From contig JAIVFH010000392.1 in assembly GCA_025765595.1 (NCBI GenBank), forward strand, positions 1 to 22,959: a DNA stretch of 22,959 bases, written 5' to 3'. Positions within the stretch are counted from its first letter, which is position 1, and each line of letters starts with the position of its first letter. Of this stretch, positions 8,972 through 18,735 are shown one piece after another. This DNA is from Obelidium mucronatum. Its lineage: Eukaryota > Chytridiomycota > Chytridiomycetes > Chytridiales > Chytriomycetaceae. The notes under the pieces are model-generated. The model ran no database searches, had not been told where the DNA came from, and saw only the letters and a program-made list of their open reading frames with translations. The position numbers were made by a program, and so were the translations under genes.

Positions 8972-9598
8972 TTAAGCAGAATGAGTAGAAGATCCGAATT
9001 GAGTGCCAAAAGCGCGTTCATCCTCCTTTTGTGGACAACCACGCTCCAACTGAGTAGAGGCATCCTTCAGAAGCAGTGGGAGCAAGAATCGCGACCCGCC
9101 GTCTTCAAACAAGTCGCCATTTACATCAACGAAACCAATGCCCCGGACATTCCCATACGTGCCAAAGAACATGCAAAAGTTGAATCCCGGCAGGGTATAC
9201 TGCCAAGTTGTCTCGTTCACCCTCCTGTCGATGCACTCCATATTCCCAAAGGTCTCCCCCTTCGCACACTGGATGCGCAGCGGGTCCTCGCTGGCGCCGG
9301 ATAGCACGCGCTCGGGCGCGTAGAAGCTGCTGGCAAACACGAGCCTGGCCAAGCGCGTCAGGGCGGCGTGCTTCTGCGCGCCCGAAGCGTCAGCGGCGTC
9401 GGTGCGCACGTGGTAGAAGCCCCACGTGACGGGCCGCTGGGAAGCGGCGGCGGTGCGCGCGCGCAGCAGCGCCTGGAAGCCCGGCGGCGTGTCGCCGGGC
9501 GATGCGACGGTGCGGACGCCGCGCGTGTACGAAAAGTAGGACGCTGCGCAGACGCCGGCGGTGGCCGCGGCGGACGAGGCGAGGCGCAGGGCGGTCAT
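8972..9598 (-). CDS. Small protein with N-terminal membrane segment, unknown function
   Basis: A single exon of 208 aa starting at ATG 9598 and ending at TAA 8972-8974. Residues 3-24 form an Ala-rich hydrophobic segment followed by TRG, consistent with a membrane anchor or mitochondrial/secretory leader. The rest appears soluble and contains four Cys. I recognise no family with confidence. The 5' half (9280-9598) is extremely GC-rich with almost only G or C at third positions, while the 3' half is ordinary. The stop lies only 84 nt from the dioxygenase ATG on the same strand, so the 3' end of this transcript overlaps that promoter. The frame keeps coding character in both composition halves, which supports it being a real gene. 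Confidence 0.7.
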   Translation of the reverse strand: MTALRLASSAAATAGVCAASYFSYTRGVRTVASPGDTPPGFQALLRARTAAASQRPVTWGFYHVRTDAADASGAQKHAALTRLARLVFASSFYAPERVLSGASEDPLRIQCAKGETFGNMECIDRRVNETTWQYTLPGFNFCMFFGTYGNVRGIGFVDVNGDLFEDGGSRFLLPLLLKDASTQLERGCPQKEDERAFGTQFGSSTHSA

Positions 9599-9916
9599 TG
9601 TTTTTGTTTCTGTTTTTTGGTTTTGTTTGTTTGGTTGTCTGTTTGTTTATATTTGTTTTTCTTTGCTTTGACAATTGTTGACTCAGTCTCTGTCCAAGAA
9701 AACAAAAAAACGCTGTTCTGAGTCACAAAAGACTCTTTTATCGCCGAAATGCGACTCTTTATCAGAAATCCAGTAAAAGCTGTATTAATAACAGACACCT
9801 TAAACTTTACACTTTAGGATATATTTTAAATGGGGTTTAACTGTATACTGCAAAAGAAAGTAAAAAAGAAAGAAAGAAAAAAAAAGAAAGAAAAAACAAG
9901 ATAAAAAAACACGTTT
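9599..9916. other. Promoter and 3' flank between two minus-strand genes
   Basis: Contains a T/G-rich stretch (9599-9665) just upstream of the small membrane protein gene on its sense complement, and an AAAG-rich purine tract at 9850-9905. No gene seen. Confidence 0.5.
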
Positions 9917-10936
9917 CTATTCTTCATTGCCAACCGTCATGGTGATGCACCCAACTTTCTCACCACTCTCGGAATACGTGTGAGCTGCAACAACATCATC
10001 AAGCGGGAAACTCCTGTCGATAACAGAATTGAGTAACCCCTCTTCAAACAGCCTCGTGAGAGTCTTGAAATCATCCAATTGGTAGGTTGCCATCCCCAGA
10101 ACCATTCTCTTGGTCCCCTTCTTTCCAGGAAGAACAGTAGACACGAGCTCGGAAAACTCAAACATGCCCTTTGCATAACGTCCATGCTCGTTCAAGATGC
10201 GGCTACAGTCTTCGAATGTACTTTTTCCTGGCGTATCGAGAATCACATCGAACCTATCAGTTGTCTCCTTGATGTAATTCTCTTTTGTGAAATCCACAAC
10301 CTTGTCAACGACGCCCAGAGATTCAAGCATGGCCACCTTATTGGTCCCATCAATGGCCACCACTCGACTTGCTCTAAAGTGATGCTTCGCCAATTGCACC
10401 GCAAAGGACCCAATGTTCCCACCCGCACCAACCACAAGCACACTCTCCCCTTCCTTCACTTTCGCTTGTGTCAAGAAAGAAATGGCCTCCATTGCACTCA
10501 AAGCAGCGACACTCGCCTCCTCAAAAGAGAGTCTTTCGGGCTTCTTGACTACAAACGCACTATTTCCTGGTTTCTCTGAAACCACAACGTATTCAGCGTA
10601 GCATGCGAGTTTGTCTCCGGTGCTTCCATACACATGATCGCCGACTTTGAATTCAGTGACGCTGGCGCCGACTTGTTCAACGATGCCAGCAAATTCTTGG
10701 CCAAGGATCGTGACACGAGAGGGCTTGATGAGGCCCGCGAGGCCACGGACTGGAATGTGCATAAACTTTGGAAGGTTGAGGCCGCGCATCTCGCAGTCTC
10801 CTTGAGCAATGCCTGTAGCGCGGACTTTGACGAGGATTGAAGAGGGAGAGGGAGTGGGTTTTGGGACTTGTTGGACTTGTAGGACGGAGGGTGGTCCGTA
10901 CTGGGTCCAAACTACAGCCTTCATTGTTGTTGTCAT
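9917..10936 (-). CDS. Medium-chain dehydrogenase/reductase, quinone-oxidoreductase-like
   Basis: Intronless, 339 aa, ATG 10936. The N-terminal GroES-like domain has ILGQEFAGIVEQVG (77-90) and GDHVYG (99-104). The Rossmann domain has GAGGNIGSFAVQLA (170-183), followed by an acidic D at the end of strand 2 (VVAID) that hints at NAD(H) preference. There are no Cys clusters for structural zinc and no clear catalytic zinc ligands, so this is a zinc-independent MDR enzyme of the quinone/enoyl reductase type. The protein starts MTTTMKAVVW, and the internal Met is the usual family start, so initiation at either is possible. It is divergent from the PsuG-PsuK gene across 327 nt. The substrate is unknown. 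Confidence 0.88.
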   Translation of the reverse strand: MTTTMKAVVWTQYGPPSVLQVQQVPKPTPSPSSILVKVRATGIAQGDCEMRGLNLPKFMHIPVRGLAGLIKPSRVTILGQEFAGIVEQVGASVTEFKVGDHVYGSTGDKLACYAEYVVVSEKPGNSAFVVKKPERLSFEEASVAALSAMEAISFLTQAKVKEGESVLVVGAGGNIGSFAVQLAKHHFRASRVVAIDGTNKVAMLESLGVVDKVVDFTKENYIKETTDRFDVILDTPGKSTFEDCSRILNEHGRYAKGMFEFSELVSTVLPGKKGTKRMVLGMATYQLDDFKTLTRLFEEGLLNSVIDRSFPLDDVVAAHTYSESGEKVGCITMTVGNEE

Positions 10937-11263
10937 GTTGTATAATGAGTATTCCGTGTTTTCAAGTTTTCGCGAAATTTATACAAAAACCACGTCACTA
11001 CTTACAAGCCATCAAAGAAAATTTTCTGGTTGTTGTGTCCCCACGATTCTATACGCCGAAAATTAGTCCCGAGTTCAAAAACAACACAACCCTCAGAAAA
11101 AAACTGTAGATTTCCTTTTTGTGATTTGTCCGAAATCGTGGGGAAATGCTTCCAAGTTTTCATTGAATCCCTTTGGCAAAGCAGTGATGGAATCAATCCC
11201 TTTCCCTTTATTTATCGACTATACATAGTTTTTTTTGTTAGTAAATAAATATTTATCAACAGA
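10937..11263. promoter_or_regulatory. Divergent promoter region
   Basis: The region between two ATGs on opposite strands. Toward the oxidoreductase, TATAAA (minus, 10983-10978) lies directly before the palindrome TTTCGCGAAA, as part of ATAAATTTCGCGAAAA (10982-10967). Toward the PsuG-PsuK gene, TATACATA (11220-11227) lies about 37 nt before the ATG. No ORF of note. Confidence 0.55.
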
Positions 11264-12137
11264 ATGAAACGCGGACTCCTCTCGCCGATCTTCAAGGTGG
11301 CGCCGGCAGTCGCCAAGACGCTTCGAGAAGGCGGACCGGTAGTTGCGCTCGAGTCGACAATCATCACGCACGGCGGCATGGGCTACCCGCTGAACGTCGA
11401 AACGGCGCACGACGTTGAGCGCATCGTGGCGGCGACGGGCGCGACGCCGGCGACAATCGCGCTGCTCGACGGCCGCGTGTGCGTCGGACTGTCCGCGGAC
11501 GAACTCGCCGGCGTGGGCCAAGCAGCGGGCGCGCAGAAGGCGTCGCGGCGCGACCTCGGCGTGCTGCTCGCGCAGCGCACGGCGGTGGGCGCCACGACGG
11601 TCGCGGCGACGGCGCTGCTTGCGCACGGCGCGGGCATCGGCGTGTTTGCGACGGGCGGGCTCGGCGGCGTGCACCGCGACTACGCGGCGTCGCTCGACGC
11701 GTCCGCGGACCTGGCCGAGCTTGCGCGCACGCCCGTCGCCGTCGTGTGCGCCGGCGTCAAGGCCATCCTCGACATTGCGCGCACTCTCGAGCGCCTCGAG
11801 TCGCTGGGCGTGCCCGTCGTCACCTACGCCGCCGACGCCTTCCCGGCCTTCTACACCCCCGCGTCGCGCTTCGCAGGCAGTGCGCGCCTGGACTCGCCGC
11901 TGGCGTGCGCGCGCATGATCTGGACACAGCGGGAGCTGGGCCTGATGAACGGCTCCGTGATTGCGTGTCCGATTCCCAAAGAGAGCGTGGAAATTGACGG
12001 GGACGAGCTGGATAAAGCGATTGAGCTTGCTTTGAAAGAAGCGGATGAATTGGGTGTCAAGGGAAAAGAGGTTACGCCTTTTCTTTTGAAGAGAGTTCGG
12101 GAAGTTACGGAAGGAAAGTCTTTGCGAGCCAGTGAGT

Positions 12138-12171
<34 letters not shown>

Positions 12172-12680
12172 TTTTGTGTGTGTGTGCCTCTCATATCTAT
12201 GTCTGTAGACGTTGCTTTGATCAAGAATAACGCTCACATTGCGGGTCAAATTGCCGTTGAACTTGCAAAGCTGAATAAAGACTCTGTTCCGTCATACCTC
12301 GGTTGTTTTCCCCCACTTTCGCGACATTCAAAGACTCTCTCTCCGGCGTCGAGCAATGCTTCCAATCTTGAAAAAACAACAACAACAACAACAACAACAA
12401 GAACTTCTGAAGCAGCAAACGACACTGCAACCCAAAACGAAAGCAACAAAATCGTCATTTTTGGCGCAACAAATCTTGATATAACTGCAAAATTCAACAA
12501 CTCGGAATCAGTGGGGAAATCATCATCGGGAACAGTTCGCTTCTCTCTCGGAGGAGTCGGTCGCAATATTGCGGAAGCATGCTATCGAACTGGCGGAAAC
12601 CTTTATTTCGTCAGTGCCATCGCCAACGACACGGCAGGCCAAATTCTTTTATCAAAAATGCGCGACAAGTGTTTGGTAAT

Positions 12681-12717
<37 letters not shown>

Positions 12718-13138
12718 AAATTCTTTTTGTTTCCATGTTTTTTTGCCTTCTCATCATATACATTCCAAAAAAAAAAGCCGTTATCTGGAATCAAAGTACT
12801 TGAACCAAATGCACAGACATCTACTGCTTTCTACAATGGAGTCTTAAGCTCCACTGGAGACGTGATTACAGGTGTCGCAGACATGACAATACACGCTCTC
12901 GTTGGAACATTGGATGATCATCACCAAGTTGAAAACAACGACAATACAATTACCAATACCAACAATGCCGCCATTCAAGCCATTTTAAGCTCCCAACGTC
13001 CTTCAATCATTGCATTTGATTCAAACATTGATGAAACTGTATTCTTGGAATGCATAACATACGCATGCAAGCACAACGTGAAATGTAAGTGTTGTTTTAT
13101 ATACAGAGCTCTTTTTTTGTTGTTGTATATACAGAGCG

Positions 13139-13184
<46 letters not shown>

Positions 13185-13985
13185 TTACTGTTTTTTCCCC
13201 TTATCATTCCAATCAAACAAAAAAAAAAAGGTTTATACGAACCAACATCCGTCCCCAAATCAATCAAACTATTCTCAGTCCTCGACCACGGAATACCACT
13301 CTCCCACCTATCCCAAGCAATCACATACATCACACCCAACGCTCTTGAACTGGATTCAATGTACACTCACCTCTTCATCACTCGTCGTCGTCAACCGTCA
13401 CAAGGCATACTCAAAGACTCGATCCCCCCTTCTCCCCTACTTTCAACAACCTCATCCATCAATGACTTACTCTGGGAAACACGAAATGTTGTTCATAAAG
13501 CTGTTGCAGTCTCCCGCGTGTTCAAGACTGTGATTGTGAAGCTTGGGAAAGACGGTGTTCTTGTGGTCGCAAGAAGGAGCCTAGATGGTACACCCGCTGA
13601 CGTGAAAAAGAACAAGAGCAGCAGCTACAGGAAGCAAGATATACAAGACTGTCTTGCCTCTCATCAGAATGTGAAGGGATGGGAAATGCGGGATGATGAG
13701 GAAGAGACTGTCGTGGTTGTTCATTTGGGGTCTCTTGCTTCAGGAACTGAAAAAGAGGGAGCGGCGGGTGCAATTGTGAGTGTGACTGGGGCCGGGGATT
13801 CCTTGGTGGGTGCTTTTTTGACGCGAATCGCTGCTGCTCCAAAGATCATGTCACACAGAAATTCAGAGAGCGTTGCCATGATTGGTGAATTGGTGGAGGC
13901 CGTGAATGCTGGTCTTGCAGCAGCAAAGCTCTCGTTGGAAACAGAGGATGCTGTCAGTGAGAAATTGACTCCATTTGTAAAATGA
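11264..13985 (+). CDS. Fused pseudouridine-5'-phosphate glycosidase and PfkB-family kinase
   Basis: Four exons, 11264-12131, 12209-12675, 12778-13084 and 13231-13985, total 2397 nt (798 aa), all in phase. The N-terminal PsuG domain (about 1-312) has ALEST (E30), KASRRDL (K92), VFATGGLGGVHRD, LDASADLAEL (D145) and VCAGVKAILDI (K166). These correspond to the glycosidase's conserved acidic and lysine residues, including the lysine known to bind the sugar. A Ser/Thr linker (about 316-369) contains eight consecutive Thr from an ACA repeat. The C-terminal PfkB domain (about 370-798) has GGVGRNIAEA (404-413) and VTGAGDSLVGAF with the catalytic Asp at 737. The pair would phosphorylate pseudouridine and cleave the product to uracil and ribose-5-phosphate. 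Such fusions are known in fungi. All three introns carry T runs of 32-44 nt. The first 700 nt are very GC-rich. Confidence 0.93.
12139..12170. repeat. 32-nt T homopolymer in intron 1 of the fusion gene
   Basis: Begins 7 nt after the donor at 12132 (GTGAGTG then T32). The intron ends GTCTGTAG at 12208. Confidence 0.97.
12683..12716. repeat. 34-nt T homopolymer in intron 2 of the fusion gene
   Basis: Begins 7 nt after the donor at 12676 (GTAATTC then T34). The 102-nt intron has no stop in frame. Confidence 0.97.
13140..13183. repeat. 44-nt T homopolymer in intron 3 of the fusion gene
   Basis: The longest homopolymer in the window. It is preceded by two copies of TATATACAGAGC (13098-13109 and 13126-13137), each containing a CAG that resembles an acceptor. 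Confidence 0.97.
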
Positions 13986-14415
13986 AAATATAAGCTTTTG
14001 TTGTTTTTACGTACAACCTGGCTTTCTTTTTTTGTCATGAACGAATGTTGATATTTGGTTTTGTTCGCAGAGTGATGTTTTGAATCGTACTCTACTACTT
14101 TTGGACTAGTACTCTAAATAGTTCTTGGTTTTATGCATACGTTTAAGATTAAGAAGCCCTTGCAAGGGCCTCGATAACGGTGCTGGTCGGTTGAGAGATG
14201 GAAACAAGATCCAGATCTGGGACTGCCAGCCAGGAAACTCGAAGTAGTACTGGGACTTGTTGCACAATTGATGCCTGGGATTTCTTTTCATATTTTGTTT
14301 AAGGGTAACGAGTGAGTGACATGGTTTTGCAAATTTTGTTTTGTAACGAAAGTAAACAAGAAAATTTTGCTTCATAAATTTTTTTGCAAGGGCTTCGACC
14401 CAATACAGCGGCAAC
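13986..14415. other. Convergent intergenic region with a possible extra exon
   Basis: Lies between the stops of the fusion gene (+) and the helicase (-). No AATAAA is evident close to either stop. A coding-like frame with a CAG acceptor lies at 14274-14149 on the minus strand (see findings). TGCAAGGGCYTCGA occurs at 14161-14174 and 14385-14398. Confidence 0.5.
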
Positions 14416-17400
14416 CTACTCGTCTCGTCTCCAACCAACACCCCGAACATCGCGCTCATCTCCTTCCTCATCACTAGCATAGTCTTCTTCTGCCAACTGT
14501 CTGTAATCGTTCTCCCCCACTTTTTTGATAGGAATGGGATACCCAACACACGCCCCGTTCTTCTCGCAGTAACGAACCAAGGTGTTCCAATTCTCATCTC
14601 CACAAAGAATGTCTGGATTTCCGATGACAATCATAAGCGCCTTAAGAAAAACAAAACCACAATTCAGACGAAAAAAAAAAGAGGAACAAAAAAAAAAAGC
14701 ACCTTTGCTCGCGAAATCGAAACGTTGAATCGTTTTGGGTTTCGCAAGAAACCAATATTGAACTTCTGGTCCCTCTCGATCCATTGAGCACTGCTTCTCA
14801 CCGTGCTAAGTAAAATCACCTTCTTTTCGTCTCCTTGGAACTCTTCGACAGTTCCCACCTTAATTCTGTTCCAACCTTCCTTTTCAAGCCGAGCTCGAAT
14901 TTTGTCAATCTGCTTTCGATATGGAGTAATGATACCAATATCATCTGCCCTCAAACCAACGGAGCTCGACTTTTCCATATGTTCCAATACATCGTACATT
15001 CCACCACGTTTTGGACCTCCCTTCGCGGAGGTACTTGCTGAGGAGGGTTGCACTTTGAAAGGGGGAGGCGCCCCATTTAACAAAGACTTGAGGTAGTCAA
15101 TGACGGTTTGTACTTCTTCCAAATTGAACCAGGATGGAGAGCTACCTTCTCTTTCATCTTTCCCAGAAATTCTAATTGAAAAATATTCAGTACACAAAAG
15201 CCCCGACTTTTAACAAAATCAAACGCGCGCGCGCTTTTTTTTTTTTTACCCGTGAAATACAATCGGAAACTGATTCTGATTTGGAAGCCAACTCAATTTT
15301 GAAAGTCTGTCATCCATTGTTGCGCAACACAACAAATCACCATCATAAAACGTTTTGGAATAAAGCTCCAAAATTGCAGAATGAGAACGATAGTTGTTGA
15401 CTAATTGAACAATGTTGTGTGGGTACTTGTATCTGGAAGAAGCGTCTTGGGCATCGTCGTTCTTGGCGTATGCTGAGCATGATTCCACTAATCTCTCCAA
15501 ATATGACATGCTATATCCACAAGTTTCGGCGAGATCACTACGAACAATGGGTCCTAGTTGTTTCGGGTCCTTTCGGTGGTGTGAGTACTATTGCTCACCT
15601 CAAACCAAGCATAACAAAGAAAGAAACGTACCCCCACGATCACCAGCTGTGGTAATTTCGGCTTCCCAGACCGACTCGTAAATGGACCAGCAATTCTCTT
15701 GAAAAGGGATCGTTCCTCCGCAGGCACATCAGCCTCTTTCAAACACGCAAGCAATGGTGAAACAGCACCAGAAACACCGGCCCAAAACTCAGTTTCAGTG
15801 GCATGTCCGACTTCATCCACGAAAATGTGCGAAAACCAATTCTCCACGGTTCCATCGGCTGCAATCACAGGGTCAAACGCCCCCATTCCTTGCAAAGCGC
15901 TGGCTGTGTACAGTGTTGCGCAGATAACGCGGTAAGATTTCAAGTCGTCTTGGCTGTTTGGTATAACGTATGTGCCCTTTGCTTCGTCTCTTTTAGAGTA
16001 GCGAGCAATGTAATGTGGAACTGACTCTTTGGTACGTGTAAATGCATTTACACGCAACATTTGGGAAGGGGGTAATCCGCCAGGAGTTTGATCCGACAGA
16101 CGTTGTACAATCAAATCTACGGCAGCGTTAGACGGAGCTGCAATTAAAATTCTAGATGCCGGGTTGGTTGCCAGAAGAACCTTTACAGTTTCAACAAGGG
16201 TTTTCTATGTTTTTGGTTTTCACCAATACGGAGAGAATTTCAAACCAACTGTTAAAAAAAAATAAGGAACCCTACCGTTTTTCCCGTACCAGGTGGCCCA
16301 AAGATAATAAATGGTGTTTGTGAATCCGTTTTGGACACAATTTGAGACATTGCCTTCAGTTGAAATTCGTTCAGCGTGTCATCATTGATCAGTTTTGATA
16401 TTTTCATTTCAAACTGCCTTCTCTTGACAATTTCCGTTTGTGATACACCCATATCGCTTGGGAAAGTCCAACAAGAAATTCGAGAATTTAGAAACCCTGT
16501 GGATCAAACAAAAAATGTCAACAAAACACGTTACAAGAAAAACAAACGATTCACGACGAGGTACCTAGAAGGTCTAAGCCTCGATGCGATCTCTTCATAC
16601 ACGTTCTAGCAAAGTTAAATTGTACATCCACTTTCATTCCTTTCATGTACACTCTATTGTGGAAATTCCTGTCAAACTTGAGCAACACGGCCGTTAATTC
16701 AACTTTATGAACAAATCCTTCATAGCGTTGACCGTTTTCCAATTTGATGATGATTCTGTCATTGTAGAGCACACTGGGGCGATTTTCAGCAAGCCCTGGA
16801 ACTTGCAGACGCAAAAAGGCGCCAAAAGGAGTCAAGACTTCTCCCAACTGATCATAGTCTCGGATATCTTCCAACATCTGACACTCTTCAAGGTACAACA
16901 TTGAATGGAATCGACGAGAAAAGTTTTGCGCTGAATACTTTTCCAAAACAAATGTTTTTATCCGTGGTGGCATCTTTTCTAACGCCTGGTGACGAGGTTG
17001 GCTTTTGTGCAAGTCAAACAAGCTCTTGGCGGATTTTGAAACGTCGTACCGAGGTAGATGGTATTTGAAAGTTTCAAAGTCCGGTCTGAATAATAATAAT
17101 ATAAATTGCTGTTTAAATTCGGGTGTTAAAAACAAGAAGTTAATTTACCTGGGTGGAGACTCTCCTGGAATGGCCTCCACAGTGGACACATCCACCACGA
17201 TTCTTCTCGGTTTGTACGGGGATGAAACGGTTGGAAACTCTAGATTTGGGTTCTCAGCATCTGTCACAACTCTGAATCGGATCAACCGATGGACACGAAA
17301 ATTGTCCACCAAGATCACGACTCTGCGAGTAAAATAGCCAGTAAACTTGGTAGTGAGCGTCAAGGTGATGTTGAAGCTGGAATTTGGCGGGAGGATTGTA

Positions 17401-18690
17401 TTCCGCGCTGATGACCCCGTTGCCAAAGAGAATGACAGCTGCGCCGAATTAAGGTCTTCCTCTGCCAAAATTTCAACCAGTTTTCTGGGAAACTTGTATC
17501 CATTATGAAGCTCAAAGGTAACTTGATACTCCTCGCCCAAACTGAACAAGCCAACAGTGCCATCATCGATTATTCTGGGAGCTGCATTGTTGACAACTGC
17601 TTGCAACTCGCTGATATTGATACGATTGGGATACCTTGAGACGGTCCCAAGATCATCGCCTGGGGCACTGGAGAGAAACGCAATCTTGGTCCGTGGCTTC
17701 CCATACTTTTGGAGGACATTTTGTCGCGTAAGATGTAATATAGCCGTCGCAGGCGCTCCGAAAGCAATGCACGACTCGCTGGGTGGAACAGGCGGGACGT
17801 GGTAGCGTACCTCAAATTCGATGGCATACCGATTTGGACTTGTGCCAAGTTGGCGACAGTAATCACGATACAGCCGATAGCAATCCTTAACAGATTCTAC
17901 GGTAGCGAGGTCAGAAACACGTACAGCCGAAGAAATCCCCAGAAGGGAATCACGAAATCCGTTCAAAAACGGTATTGCTGATTCCGGAATGTCCAGCGGA
18001 GTCTGAATAGATTTGTGAGGTGTATTCGGTCCTCCACGCGGGGCCTGCGAACGTAGAGACTCGCTTGACGTTTTGTTGCGAGGTTGTTGCGGAGGAGGAG
18101 TGGTGGGCGCACTTGTTCCATCCCAAGTGAACAACTTCATGTAAGCCATCAGAGTGAATGCAGCATCGTTTCCGGCATGATGAAAGGCACCACCAATGGT
18201 TGGGATACCCAACTGCTTACAAAGGTTCTCCAACGAAATTTGAGACTTTCTCCCTGATTTGAGTGAGTACAAATCGCCAGCGTCAACAATGTTTAGATTG
18301 GGAAACCCGCTAAGTTTGACGCCATTCGTGGCCAATACTAATTTGTCTTTGCTTCCGTTGTGCAAAACAAGAGTTGGGATGTTTGCAAGTGCAGCGGTTA
18401 AAGTGGATTTGATCTGTAAAATGCACCATGAGCTCCTTTAAAACTCCAGCAAGACTTGTACATACTTGTTTCTTTGAGATATATTCGTCTGTTCCAAAGA
18501 GAAACCCAGTTGAAGAGCGTGGGGCAATCTTGCTTTCATACTTCGGGATTGCATGTTCCCGAATCACAAAGCTCCTGTGCTCGAACGGAGTCCCTTCCCC
18601 TCTTACAATTGCGAGACCAATTTCAGTCAAATGCTCGCCGTTCGTTTGGTCGAACCATTCGAGGTCCAACGCTGCAACAGGCAACTCCAT
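14416..18690 (-). CDS. DEDDh exonuclease-like domain fused to MOV10/SDE3-type RNA helicase
   Basis: Eight exons: 18690-18466, 18413-17149, 17085-16565, 16496-16276, 16204-15632, 15569-15250, 15171-14703 and 14640-14416. They total 3819 nt (1272 aa), all in phase, with introns of 52-78 nt. Residues 1-170 are a Gfd2/YDR514C-like RNase-H-fold domain with a full DEDDh set: D9, E11 (DLEW), D98 (HNGSKD), H153 and D158 (HHAGND). A Pro/Ser/Thr linker and a beta-rich MOV10 N-terminal region follow. The SF1 helicase core has GPPGTGKT (737-744), DEVGHATE (874-881), GDPKQLGP (935-942), EFQGDE (about 1152) and NPKRFNVSISRAK (1186-1198). MOV10/SDE3/Armitage helicases act in RNA silencing and mRNA decay with 5'-3' unwinding. 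The exonuclease domain suggests coupled unwinding and degradation. The C-terminus is acidic. A further 3' exon is possible. Confidence 0.9.
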
Positions 18691-18735
18691 AATTATTTTA
18701 ATTAACTTCGAAATATTATTTTTTATGGTTATATC

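Noticed and set aside
11415..11997. Overlapping long plus-strand ORFs, and a minus-strand ORF, in the GC-rich part of the PsuG region
   Set aside because: Arg/Ala-rich frames produced by high GC content. The PsuG frame carries all the family motifs.
12136..12208. Read-through of poly-Phe from the T tract as a coding sequence
   Set aside because: Canonical donor and acceptor sites flank the tract, and removing it joins the PsuG frame in the correct phase.
15224..15234. Alternating CG run as a functional Z-DNA site
   Set aside because: Only 11 nt long and inside a helicase intron next to a T run; nothing else supports a role.
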